Positions 50,336 to 60,980 of a stretch of 64,000 bases of DNA are shown here, in pieces. Origin of the DNA: Cercis canadensis (lineage: Eukaryota; Streptophyta; Magnoliopsida; Fabales; Fabaceae); NCBI GenBank assembly GCA_003255065.1, contig QAOA01000409.1, positions 42,315 to 106,314 on the forward strand, written 5' to 3'. The translations under genes were made by a program, and so were the position numbers. The notes under the pieces were generated by a model, which was given only the letters and a program-made list of their open reading frames with translations, ran no database searches and was not told the DNA's origin. Each line of letters opens with the position of its first letter. Within the stretch, counting starts at the first letter, position 1.

Positions 50336-50767
50336 ATCTTCTTCCTCCTTTTATTTCCTCCACCTCCATCTCCGACAAATTAACTAATATAATGCACTTT
50401 AATTAAATAATTATAAATATAGGTCAATTTTTATCGCTAATACCCGTTAATGCGTTTTTATCAAAAAAAGGCCAAAATATTTAAGCATTTTAAACAAAAA
50501 AAAAAAATGCTGTAGAAAATGCTAAAAACGCAGATATGAATTTTTTTGCACTTTGACATTGGAAAAGACGAAAAAACGCATATGCGTTTTCCTCTTGAAA
50601 ATGCTTAAACCAATGTGCGTTTTTTGCCCTTCCCAAGCTCTCTTCCTAAGCCTTTCTTCTCCAATTTCCCACCCCCTCATCCCCCTTCGTCCCTCATTTT
50701 CGCCTCACCCCCTCTCTGTGCCTTTATTCCTGGACAAAGAACTATGAGCTCTCTATGCCTTTTTTTA

Positions 50768-50769
<2 letters not shown>

Positions 50770-50821
<52 letters not shown>
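50770..50821. repeat. (AAT)n microsatellite
   Basis: This is a trinucleotide run of about 17 units inside the inverted-arm element. Confidence 0.9.
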
Positions 50822-50824
<3 letters not shown>

Positions 50825-50965
50825 TCATCATGCAAATGCCTTAGCATTCTCTGCAATGAAGTAAGGATTTCTATGAAATGTTCCATAGACTTAAGCTTCT
50901 CTGCCCTTTTTTTTTTTTTGTTGCATTCTCCATTATTAAGATAATGATTTTTTGTTGCTTTTCAA

Positions 50966-51052
50966 ATTTGCAAGGATAAAGTTGAGGAAGAAGTGTGGAT
51001 TGTTGGCCTCAAGGCACTGATATATTCTGCAAACAACCGAGCCAACCGCTGA
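50966..51052 (+). pseudogene. Captured exon of a PRAF-type (PH-RCC1-FYVE) gene
   Basis: The short frame reads ICKDKVEEEVWIVGLKALI and stops soon after. This matches the end of the PH domain of plant PRAF proteins, where the pattern is CKDK-EAE-W--GLKALI. Nothing else of the parent gene is recognisable with confidence. It lies between the two inverted arms of the Pack-MULE-like element. Confidence 0.6.
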
Positions 51053-51459
51053 AAGTCTTCTTTGAATGCCCGAAGTATGGTTTGCCGCAACTGACGCTAC
51101 GCCCCTTATTCCTAGTATTCTAATGCCACATCTTCCTCAAAGCAGATCTGTGGGCATTGGGACTGCTTCTTGGACTTCATTTGCACGAGATGAGACAGAA
51201 GGAGCAAAGCCATCTAAGCAAACTTATACAAAAAAGAATGAAGCAAGTAGTTTTGGAGTAAATGATTACAGTAACGACATACTCTAATAGATATGCAGTG
51301 ATGTGAGTTATTGTGAAAATGAAGGGACGGAGGGGGATGAGGGGGTGGGAAATTGGAGAAGAAAGGCTTAGGAAGGGAGCTTGGGAAGGGCAAAAAACGC
51401 ACATTGGCTTAAGCGTTTTCAAGAGAAAAATGCATATGCGTTTTTTGTCTTTCCCAATG

Positions 51460-52640
51460 TGATACGACTCTAAAGAGAAGTATCAAATAATTATCCAAGC
51501 TCTCTTTTTATCTTTATATTAGTAGTTAATTATCTTATTTGCTCTACCAAGATTTAGTTAGGATTAGCTTATCTTTAGGAGTAATTATCCTATCTTATAA
51601 GTGGGAGTTATCTAATAGGATTTGTATGCTTACGTGATAAGCACTATAGCTTTAGGATTATGTCTATTTAAAGGCTTAATGCCATCAGTTGTAGGCAAGC
51701 ATAATAATAATCAAACAGTTCTTTATGTTCCTAAGTCCGATTTGTATCATTTGCTATCAGAGTCATCGCCCACCCCCATGGATCCACACCTAGTAGAAAG
51801 TCTTCTTAAAATAGAGCACATCTTCGAAGAAATGAGGCAAGAAATGAAGCAAGCATTCCAAGAAGTGGGGCAAAGTTGCGTTGAAATGATAAAGACCCTG
51901 AAGGAGTACCGTAAGCGAAGAATTATCTCAAGAAAATACATTGAAGGAAGCTTTGCCAACCAAGCCGTCAATGAAAGGTTTTCAAAAGGAGTCAATCAAT
52001 ATTCCCTTAGAAGGCACACCTTTTGAAAATAGTATCTACGTAAATCAAATAATCACAACTTTTGAAGGATTGCCCTTTATAGTCCAAGTTTTGAATTTGC
52101 CACAGAAAGAAGTTTTAGTAGCTGATGATGCCTTCTTCAACAAGAGCAAGAATGATGCCAACATTGCTTCTTCCGAAGACAAACCTTGGGGACAAGGTTT
52201 TCCAAGAAGGGGGGAAGGATGATACAATCCTAAATAGTTGTCTTTTATGTAGTTTAGTTTATCCTTATTAATTATCTATTAGGATTAGTAATGACCTCTT
52301 AATTAGAAGGCATGTTCCTTGAGGACAAGGAACTCCTTGATGGGGGAAGGAATGATACGACTCTAAAGAGGAGTATCAAATAATTATCCAAGCTCTCTTT
52401 TTATCTTTATATTAGTAGTTAATTATCTTATTTTTCTCTACCAAGATTTAGTTAGGGTTAACCTATTTTTAGGAGTAATTATCCTATTTTATAAGTGGGA
52501 GTTATCTAATAGGATTTGTATGCTTATGTGATAAGCACTATAGCTTTAGGATTATGTCTATTTAAAGGTTTAATGCCATCAGTTGTAGTCAAGCATAATA
52601 ATAATCGGACTTAGGAACATAAAGAACTGTTTGATTTTAG
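51460..52640 (+). mobile_element. Miniature LTR retrotransposon (TRIM-like)
   Basis: Two direct repeats of about 250 bp (51460-51710 and 52353-52604) start with tgatacgactctaaagag. The 5' repeat is followed at about 51750 by tttgctatcagagtc, close to the tRNA-Met primer-binding site. The 3' repeat is preceded by a polypurine tract (gatgggggaaggaa). The internal part is only about 0.6 kb and has short frames (51622-52026 and 51941-52222) that do not resemble gag or pol. A 30-bp segment at the repeat end (51711-51740) occurs in the opposite orientation at 52605-52634. Confidence 0.75.
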
Positions 52641-54337
52641 ATATGATGCAATTTTATATTTTAATCTTTTTGTTCAAAATTATCATGTGAATCAACATCT
52701 CCTATTGAGTTATCGCTAATGGAAACCTGATTTTATATGAGATTGACTTGGAAATCTTGTCTCAGTGGCACTAGTTTTACGTATCTACTAATTCATCTAG
52801 AACTTGGTCAATGCTATAAAGCTTGGCCTCCAAGGATTTTGATGTGGGAGTTTTGTGTTGGACCTTTCAATTAGATTTGAATTAAAGTTGGCTGTCCAAA
52901 CTAGTTTGGATTGAGGCCGAGTTGGGTTAAATTCACTACTGAGGTTAGAGGCCATGAAGGGTTGGTTGTGAACCTGTTAAATGTGACATCTATGATGGTT
53001 TCTTATGTGGCATATATGCTTATGTACATTAAATAACCATTTCAATTCTATTCACTGTGATTACTTAACTTTGATCTTTTAACCTCAGTTATTTTATTAA
53101 ACCTGGCTGATTCTGCCTTTACTTTGAAGTAAGAAGTTTTATTGTTTTTAGTTTCAAATGTACTGTCAAGTGATTTGTCTCTAAGCACTTGCTTTTTACT
53201 AACAAATTTTGTTTTGATTTTGAAATACGCAAGATTTTGTCCTTTGCCAAACTTCCTTCTCAAGTCAAATTCTACAATATATATGCGACCAATCTTGAGA
53301 CACCTCATAGTGTTTGGTAATGCCTCTGTAAATTCTTTGGGTGGTGCCATGGTCAGCCCAAAAGTTGATCTTATCTAATTTATTTAGAATTTTCTAGTGC
53401 ATGACGATATTATATAATTCTTTGCAAATGTATGACACTCAGTTTAAATAACTATTCTGCAGCTATGGAAGTGAGGAGAATCCTGTCTCGGATCTGCAAC
53501 AACTATGTTATTTGCAGGTCATTATTCCAAATTTTTATTTCTTGATGAACATTATGTATCTAAGTGGGGTAAAGGTCATATACTTTGGTGCATGCAATGT
53601 TGATTCACCTCCTTCGCAATACTAGTTATGTCATATTATTGAAGCTCACACTTGAATCTATTTTGTTTCAAAATGTTTTCTGTTAATATTATAATTTATA
53701 ATTAATTTTATTCAACAAAAGTTTCACAATGTCATATGAGATGCCAAGTACCTTCACTATGCATTCTAATGATTCCAGTGGCCTTTTTACATCCAAATGC
53801 ATAGCAGCCAAGACTATCAATCCAGGTTGTTTCACCTCTTTCTTAATAATTGCGCCCCATGATTTCACACTAATTTAGATTGTACATTTATCAATAGACA
53901 TAGCACTTCTGAGCGAGATATCCGTCTTATTAAAATGCATTGGTGATAATTCGGCTACAGAATGGACTTATTTATATGTTTAGGGGAAGACAATTCACAG
54001 TAGAATGTTATACATGGTTGTGGAACACATACTTCTCACAAGTGTAGATTCCTAACATGGATTCTCCTGTGGTGGATTTACAGGGAAGTGGCAACTTCTG
54101 TTATGTAGTTGGAGAGCAAAATGTAGTTTGTAGTGTTAATAAAAGTTAGTTCAGATGAAATGTAAGCCAATTTAGTTTAAAATACTAGGTAAAAGTTGGT
54201 GATTGTAAACTTAAAAATATGAAGGCATGCAAGGCAACTAGAATGATTGATTCAATGCTCATTTCTAGAAGTGAGGCTTAGGCTGCCTCACTTTCATCTG
54301 CTGCAATATTATTCACATCGTGGACTAACTTTTGCAG
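52641..54337. other. Spacer with possible degraded exons
   Basis: This is AT-rich with short GC-richer islands (about 53461-53519 and 53720-53830) bounded by splice-like ag and gt. They may be upstream exons of the SPL-like fragment that follows, but no continuous frame supports this. Confidence 0.3.
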
Positions 54338-54534
54338 GTGTAGATGACTCCATTTCCTCATCTGATCTGAATGCTGCACAGGATTTTCATCGTGCTCTCT
54401 CTCTTCTGTCATCCTATTCTTGGGGTTCATATGAGACAAAACCAGTTTCTCTAGAACACTCCAATCACACAACTGATACCAGTATGACTCAGCCCACAAC
54501 AAACTCAATGGTGCAGCGCTTGCCTCTTGCTTGA
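54338..54534 (+). pseudogene. SPL (SBP-box) transcription factor fragment
   Basis: After an acceptor-like tttgcag the frame reads VDDSISSSDLNAAQDF, then HRALSLLSSYSWGSYETKP, and ends at a TGA after QRLPLA. The RALSLLSS-x-SWGS block is typical of the C-terminal half of plant SQUAMOSA promoter-binding-like proteins. No SBP DNA-binding domain is present nearby. It is therefore a fragment, probably moved or left by transposons around it. A functional gene is unlikely. Confidence 0.55.
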
Positions 54535-55263
54535 CATTGTGAAACTTTTGTTGCTGTAGATAATATCTCTTTGGTCATAAACTTTAATTTTAAGCATACA
54601 AAAGTAAATTTTAAGCATACAATGAGAATGAGAGCTCCAAAGGAAGGTTCTTGTGACCCTATTGCACCTCTGGAGCTTCCCTATTCTTTGCATGCATTCC
54701 ATCGTGTCTCTTCAACAGATAAATGCTACTTCAATTTTCTAGACACGAAGTTCTGGGTGGTGTTTCTGATCTAAAGATCTAAGAAGTTCTTTAATTGGCA
54801 GGTGTGGGATGCCCTCAAGATTCTTGATGCTGCTGATGTTGATAAATCTGACGCTTCACCAGCAGTGTATGGGCTCATCATAGCTGTTATTGCTTTACAT
54901 TTTTCGTTTCGTAATGTCATATAGTTACCATATCAGTTGACTATTATTTAGCAAGAATTTTTTACTATATAATTTGCTCATTTGTAATCTATCATATTTT
55001 ATAGAATACTAATAAAGATTCTGTTCTATTGTTAAATTATAAATACAACAAGGTTTTGTATATTTTTGTTAAATTATTTTTTTTATAATAGAGTGTATTC
55101 AAACAAAATATTTTATAAATACATGCATTTGAAATGTTACATTTCAATTACATGTAATGTAATTAAAATTCATAAGAATTTGTCAAATGATAGATTTTGA
55201 TTTTTAAAAAATATTATTTAAGAATTTACCTTTAAAAGTAAAAAAAAAAAAAAAAAAAAAAAN

Positions 55264-55563
55264 CTTAAAAATTCCAACGGAATTTTCATTCTGTTGGAAT
55301 TTCAAAAATTAAAAAATAAATTTTGAAATAACTTCAAAAAAAATTAATTCCAAATTTTCAAAATAATTTTAACGGTAAAGAAATACCGTTGGAATTTTTT
55401 CCTCAAAATCGAATTTCAACGGTAAAATTTTGTTGGTATTACAGTTGAAATTTTGGATTCCAACAATTGTTATTTTAATGTCACGAATTTCGTTAGAATT
55501 ACCGCTGAAATCTAAAATTTTAATAAAAAAATTTCGTTGAAATCTAACAATTTTGTTGTAGTG
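55264..55563. repeat. CACTA-like element end with subterminal repeats
   Basis: The sequence ends in ttttgttgtagtg at 55551-55563, the reverse complement of cactacaacaaaa, a CACTA-type terminus. Inside it are many copies of ttccaacgg and accgttgaa in both orientations. A lone N at 55263 adjoins a poly-A run just outside. Confidence 0.55.
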
Positions 55564-56129
55564 TATATATTGCAGTAATATTTATCGGATAGTGAAAAGA
55601 ATAAATTAAAGAGTGCCAAATTCGTAATTGTCATAACCTAAAATAACTGTCAAGTCAACCACGAAAAGTCTATTGATTCTGAAACTTTACCACAACTGAG
55701 TATCGTTCATTCTTCCCTTTAGAAGATCCATATCTTTTATGATCTAAAACTAGGCCTGCTAATCATTTCTAATTTTTAAATTGCTTCAATGAAACATAAA
55801 TAAAAACTTTTTTTGGCAAAAAAAAAAAAAACATTTGTAATTGAAAATTTTCGTTATTTTTTCTATTCATGTAAAAATTAAAGTTTCGTTTTTTCTTGTA
55901 TGGATCAAAATCAGATATATTTTACTCTTAAATTATACGATATTATTTTGTGATATGTATAATAAAGATGGATGTCAGATTTGGGTTCTGTTATTCTATC
56001 CATGATAGAGAGTTGTCTTTATTTATTTATTTATTGTTTTGTCTGTTCAAAATTAAATACTAAATTATTCTTTATATAAATGCTAATATGGACTCATTTA
56101 TGATATTGCTTCCTGAATGGGCATCTAAA

Positions 56130-56450
56130 ATGTAATGGAAGTTATTGCAGCAAGATGGATTGCAGATGGCCATGGATTTGGGTTTTCTTGATTTGGTGGT
56201 TGAGGGTGATGCTCGAGCAATCTTCCAAGCAGCACCGGCAAATAAGGTTATGCAATTAGTAGTTGGTATTGTGATGCATAATATTTTAGAATTAGCTCGT
56301 ACTATGAGAACAATCTCTTTCTATTGGATACTTTGAGTAGCTAATAGAATAACTCATAAACTTGCTCAACTGAAAAAAACTATTCTTATAGATCTGATTT
56401 GGATGGAGGAACCTCCAGTCTTTTCATTAGATTTGAAAATTATATAATTC
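56130..56450 (+). pseudogene. RNase H (RVT_3-type) retroelement remnant
   Basis: The frame reads MAMDLGFLDLVVEGDARAI and then, past a stop codon, NRITHKLAQ and IWMEEPP. The DLG-L-L-VEGDA block and the later NR-AH-LA and W-EEPP blocks are those of the RNase H-like domain found in plant LINE-type elements and related host sequences. The in-frame TGA at 56334-56336 breaks it. Confidence 0.6.
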
Positions 56451-56634
56451 AAAGCGCACGCACCACCAAAATGTAGTTGAGAGCTTGAAGCTGGAGACCC
56501 AACTACCATCTCGTGCTTACTGCTTAGAAACTTACTTAGCAACCTTGAAAACTGCGCATATTCTCTCTTTAGGGTCCCTATATGATAGATATATAGAAGG
56601 GAAAATGCTAGGCAATTAGAATTTTGTTATTAGA

Positions 56635-56730
56635 AAGTCACTAGATATGATTTAGTGGTAAAGAGTTTGGGTAGTATATATGAGGTTAGAGGTTCAAACC
56701 TTTTTGCCCTACGTATAAAAAAAAAAAATT
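56635..56730 (+). mobile_element. tRNA-derived SINE-like element
   Basis: gatttagtggtaaagag resembles a pol III A box. gaggttcaaacct resembles the B box and lies about 45 bases downstream. An A-rich tail follows at about 56717-56729. Flanking sequences show only an imperfect possible target duplication (ttgttattagaa and ttgttagaataa). Confidence 0.5.
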
Positions 56731-58831
56731 GTTAGAATAATGTAGACGTACAATTACTATTGAATAATTATGTGGTCCTTATCAATTTGTTTTATCTAAC
56801 AATTATATTTGTTTTTTTTTTTTTAATTTTGAAAGATTTTTCTCTTGCTAAATGGAACTAATCTATATAGAAGATACCATATATTAGCAATTCCTAAACC
56901 ATCACTGTATTGGATAAAATCACCATAATTAAATAGTATGTGGCATCTGATATTTATTTATATTGCATGACTTTCACCGATAACCTAAGGGTTTAGTGTC
57001 ATCTCCTTTGGCAATAAGAACTAGAGAGTTGATGTCAAGGATTCTATTATTACCATGTACTCCTATCTCCTTTTCTCAGTGCATTACACTTCATTGTAAC
57101 CAAAAAAAATAATATTACGTGACTTCAACTTCAAAATTTAAGTTGTTAGGTGAAAGTCCAATAATAATTTTATATCTAATGTTATTTAGACGAGTCATAT
57201 TCAATGTTATTGGTAAGTATTATTGAAAAGTGACTAGAAGCTAGATTATTTACGCAAAATTTGTCTTTTTTATTTTTTTAAATAAAACCTGCGTGGCATA
57301 ACCTCTTTGGATATGTTACTAACGATTGACAAAAAAATCAAAATGGAAAGAATGATTAGAGCATAAAATTTCCTCAACTTGAAGCCTGGCTCAAAATAAC
57401 AAGTCCTATCCAAGCTAAAGCTCAAAGCATTATTAAAACATATATACCTCTTTTAAAAGTGGGGTAGTATTACTACCTTCATTCTAACAATAATTTCAGG
57501 CGGAAGTAACCTCTATTTTTGAACTCAGTGCAAAGCTCACGAAAAAATAAATGACCCAATGTGAGTAGTGATAGTTAATTACATACTAAAATGAATAGTC
57601 TGGGCCACACATAAACCAGTTAGTTACATGCTAAAATGCATATTTTGCATAAATATTTTGATCTACTTCTATAAGGCCTAAATTATGCACTTTCACAAAA
57701 AGAACTATGATTTTGATTCATAATGGGTCACTTTGTTTTCTGTAGACTTCACATTAAATCCAAAATAAGGAGTTACTTTTGCCTGAAGTTGGAGGTAGAA
57801 GGAAATGGTGGCATTAAACCCAGTTTTAAGAGGATGATAAGTTTACAAGACCCTTAAAATAAAAACAATAATTAATTTAAAAGCCAATTTATCATTGGTA
57901 AGGCTAGAAATAGGCTATTTTTGGCAAAGCTCGAGATGGGCCCAAATTTTAATCGAGTTTTAAATTTCAAGCCCAAGCCTAACTCAGTAAGCATGAAAAG
58001 TGGCCTGATCCCAGAAAATACTTGCGCTAAGTCCATTGTGTCAAGGGGGCCAGGTGAGGTAAAGTTTGGAATATATTGATGTTAGTAGTAGGAAATTGAT
58101 ATATATTCAGATGATCATCATGAATTCCGTTCTAAAACCTGACTTAATGGTTTTCTCTTTTGAAAAGGGTAGTATTTTTGTTTTGCCCTAAGCTACAAAA
58201 ATATTGATATGTACCCTACACAAATAAATTGACTAGTCCTCCATTTTTTTTTAATTTAAAAATTATTATTTTGAAAGATTATTTATTAAATGGCATAATG
58301 AAGGAGCTTGAAGTATATATTACTACTATAATCAATCAAATATAGCGTAGACAGGTGGCCCAATATAAAATGAAGCAACTTATTAATTTGATGCCTACCT
58401 CTGCTTCAAAAACAACCAATGTATATATTAACACAACTTAAAATAATCTTTAGTCCAAAACTACATGGTAGAGTCACGTACGACTCACGAGAGCCGTCTC
58501 TAAATAAATCTTGGAGAGACTTTGACCAACTAGCTAATGAAGTAACTTGTTTGCTGCCTACCTGTGTGTGGTTCAGAAACAACCCATGTATCAACAAAAC
58601 TTAAAATAATCTGAATCCAAAACTCCATGACAGAGTCAAGAGAGTCGTCTCTAAATAAATCTTGGAGAAACTTGACCAACTAGCTACTAATTAATACAAG
58701 CTTTCAAGTACCAAACCACTACAAATACCACCTCACAACTCCTGAAAATAGCAAGCTATTTCAAGTTTCATTTGTTGTAAACTCCAAAATATTGGATAGC
58801 AAATCTACTGCATCTTCCTAGAGAAGCAAAT
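56731..58831. other. Intergenic region including the promoter of methyltransferase 3
   Basis: This is AT-rich. Two similar segments upstream of the gene (about 58414-58520 and 58565-58665) share aacttaaaataatct, agagtcgtctctaaata-like and cttggaga, so the promoter region has a local tandem duplication. No gene is supported. Confidence 0.5.
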
Positions 58832-60980
58832 ATGGCTTCCATTGAAAATGATTATGATGCATGCCTTGACGCCATGTTGCTATCCAGCGGTCAAGTCTAT
58901 CCTGCTGTGTTGAATGCTGCCATTGAGCTAAATCTGTTTGAGATCATTAACCAGGCAGGCCCTAACGGCATATCTCCCTCTGAAATTGCTTCTAAACTTC
59001 CTACTGAACATGCACACACAGCTCACAGGCTTGACCGCATGCTATTTTTGCTTGCTAGTCACTCTCTTCTTACTTGCTCAAAGCGTGTCAATGAAGATGG
59101 TAGGGTTGAGAGACTTTATCAACTCTCTCCCACAGGTAAATATTTACTCAACGACAATGATGGGGCCTCCTATGCTACGCTTGCCAGAATATGTTTCCAC
59201 CCAGCCTATGTAGCCCTTTGGTAAGTAACTATATATTTTTTATTCATAGGGTTTAGGTACTATACTATTTTTATGATGATGATTCGTTTGGAAGAGTTAA
59301 TTATATATGAACAATTTGATTCTATTTTCTTCCTGCCCTTTATTAATTTGATTACTTGAAGTAAAGGGATTTTAATTTTTCTTTATTTTGATGATGTTAA
59401 TTACAATCTAGGCAAAACTTTAAGGAAGTTATTCTTGATGGTGACGACGGTTTATTCAAAAAAGTACACGGGTTGCCTCTCTTTGAATATATGGAAACGG
59501 ATTCAACTATGAAACCCTTGTTCCACAGGACAATGGCTGNGAATGCTGCCATTGAGCTAAATCTGTTTGAGATCATTAACCAGGCAGGCCCTAACGGCAT
59601 ATCTCCCTCTGAAATTGCTTCTAAACTTCCTACTGAACATGCACACACAGCTCACAGGCTTGACCGCATGCTATTTTTGCTTGCTAGTCACTCTCTTCTT
59701 ACTTGCTCAAAGAGTGTCAATGAAGATGGTAGGGTTGAGAGACTTTATCAACTCTCTCCCACCGGTAAATATTTACTCAACGACAATGATGGAGCCTCCT
59801 ATGCTACGCTTGCCAGAATATGTTTCCACCCAGCCTATGTAGCCCTTTGGTAAGTAACTATATATTTTTCGTTCATAGGGTTTAGGTACTATACTATTTT
59901 TATGATGATGATTCGTTTGGAAGAGTTAATTATATATGAACAATTTGATTCTATTTTCTTCCAGCCCTTTATTAATTTGATTACTTGAAGTAAAGGGATT
60001 TTAATTTTTCTTTATTTTGATGATGTTAATTACAATCTAGGCAAAACTTTAAGGAAGTTATTCTTGATGGTGACGACGGTTTATTCAAAAAAGTACACGG
60101 GTTGCCTCTCTTTGAATATATGGAAACGGATTCAACTATGAAACCCTTGTTCCACAGGACAATGGCTGATATCTCTACTATGCATATGAGGCAGATTCTT
60201 GAAAAATATAAAGGATTTGAAGGAATATCAACACTTGTTGATGTGGCTGGTGGTATTGGGCAAAGCCTCAAAATGATCACCTCTAAGTACCCTCTAATAA
60301 AGGGTATTAACTTTGATTTACCCCATGTGGTAGAACATGCTCCACCTCACCCAGGTATATATTCTGCTCTCTTTTTTGTTACATTACCTTTATGTCTGAA
60401 AACAAGAAAATAAAAAGGGAAAGGAAAAAGAAAGAAAAAAAGCAACATATATATTTTAATTTAGGCAAAATTACTTATGAATTCCATCAAATTCTTCAAA
60501 TTTTTGAAGGAATTGAGCATGTTGGTGGGGATATGTTCAAAAGTGTCCCAGAAGGTGATGCCATAATGATTAAGGTTAGTCAACACTTACTTGAGGAAAG
60601 TTCTAGTACTTGAGTCTATTTAGATGTTCACACTTATAAACTATAAAGTATGCTTAGCTTTTTTGGGTATATTCTTGCAGGCTACAACTCATAATTGGTC
60701 TGATGAAGAATGCATACAAATTTTGAAAAATTGCCATGAATCCCTACAAGATGGTGGCAAGGTCATTATCATGGATCTGATAATGCCAGAATTACCACAG
60801 GCAACTAATGGTAATAAGTATGCTGCCATTCTTGACAACGTCATGTTTCTGCAATCTGGTGGGAAGGAAAGAACTGAGAAAGAATTTGAAGATTTATGCA
60901 AAGGTGCTGGATTTTCAAGATATGAAGTTGCTTGTCGTGTGTTCTCTGGAGCTTTGGGAGTTATTGAATTTTATAAATGA
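58832..60980 (+). CDS. COMT-type O-methyltransferase 3 (gene model crosses an assembly duplication)
   Basis: Skipping the duplicated piece, four exons join in frame: 58832-59220, 60041-60354, 60510-60574 and 60681-60980. They give 355 residues. Exons 2 and 3 have the same lengths (314 and 65 bp) as in copy 1. The motifs are LNAAIELNLFEIIN, LDRMLFLLASH, a SAM motif reading LVDVAGGIGQ (Ala where the other copies have Gly), INFDLPHVVEHAPPHPG, EHVGGDMFKSVPEGDA and catalytic His260 in THNWSDE. The N terminus is shorter than in copies 1 and 2 and lacks their PTKEEDD start. Read literally, the sequence has a truncated exon 2 (59412-59539), an N, and a second partial exon 1 (59541-59849), which would break the gene. 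I consider that an assembly error. This copy faces the opposite way to copies 1 and 2. Confidence 0.82.
58912..60168. repeat. 628-bp direct repeat split by a single N (probable assembly junction)
   Basis: Copy 1 is 58912-59539, the N is at 59540, and copy 2 is 59541-60168. I saw about six differences by eye, roughly one percent. Both copies end exactly at the N. It covers most of exon 1, intron 1 and the start of exon 2 of methyltransferase 3. Confidence 0.9.

Larger units (their letters stand above)
50556..51460. mobile_element. Pack-MULE-like element with inverted arms of about 145 bp
   Basis: The left arm (about 50556-50703) is the reverse complement of the right arm (about 51317-51460) with few mismatches. 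Both arms contain the near-palindrome aaaacgcatatgcgtttt and ccaatgtgcgttttttgcc. The interior of about 610 bp holds an AAT microsatellite and a captured PH-domain exon. There is no transposase. Long arms around a host-gene fragment are the Pack-MULE pattern. Confidence 0.65.

Noticed and set aside
51622-52222. Two overlapping frames inside the miniature LTR element
   Set aside because: They show no gag, protease, reverse transcriptase or integrase motif, so I do not call them genes.
59412-59853. A separate partial methyltransferase gene between the two N-flanking copies
   Set aside because: It joins exon 2 to exon 1 across an N and repeats the flanking sequence, so it is best explained as an assembly artefact.
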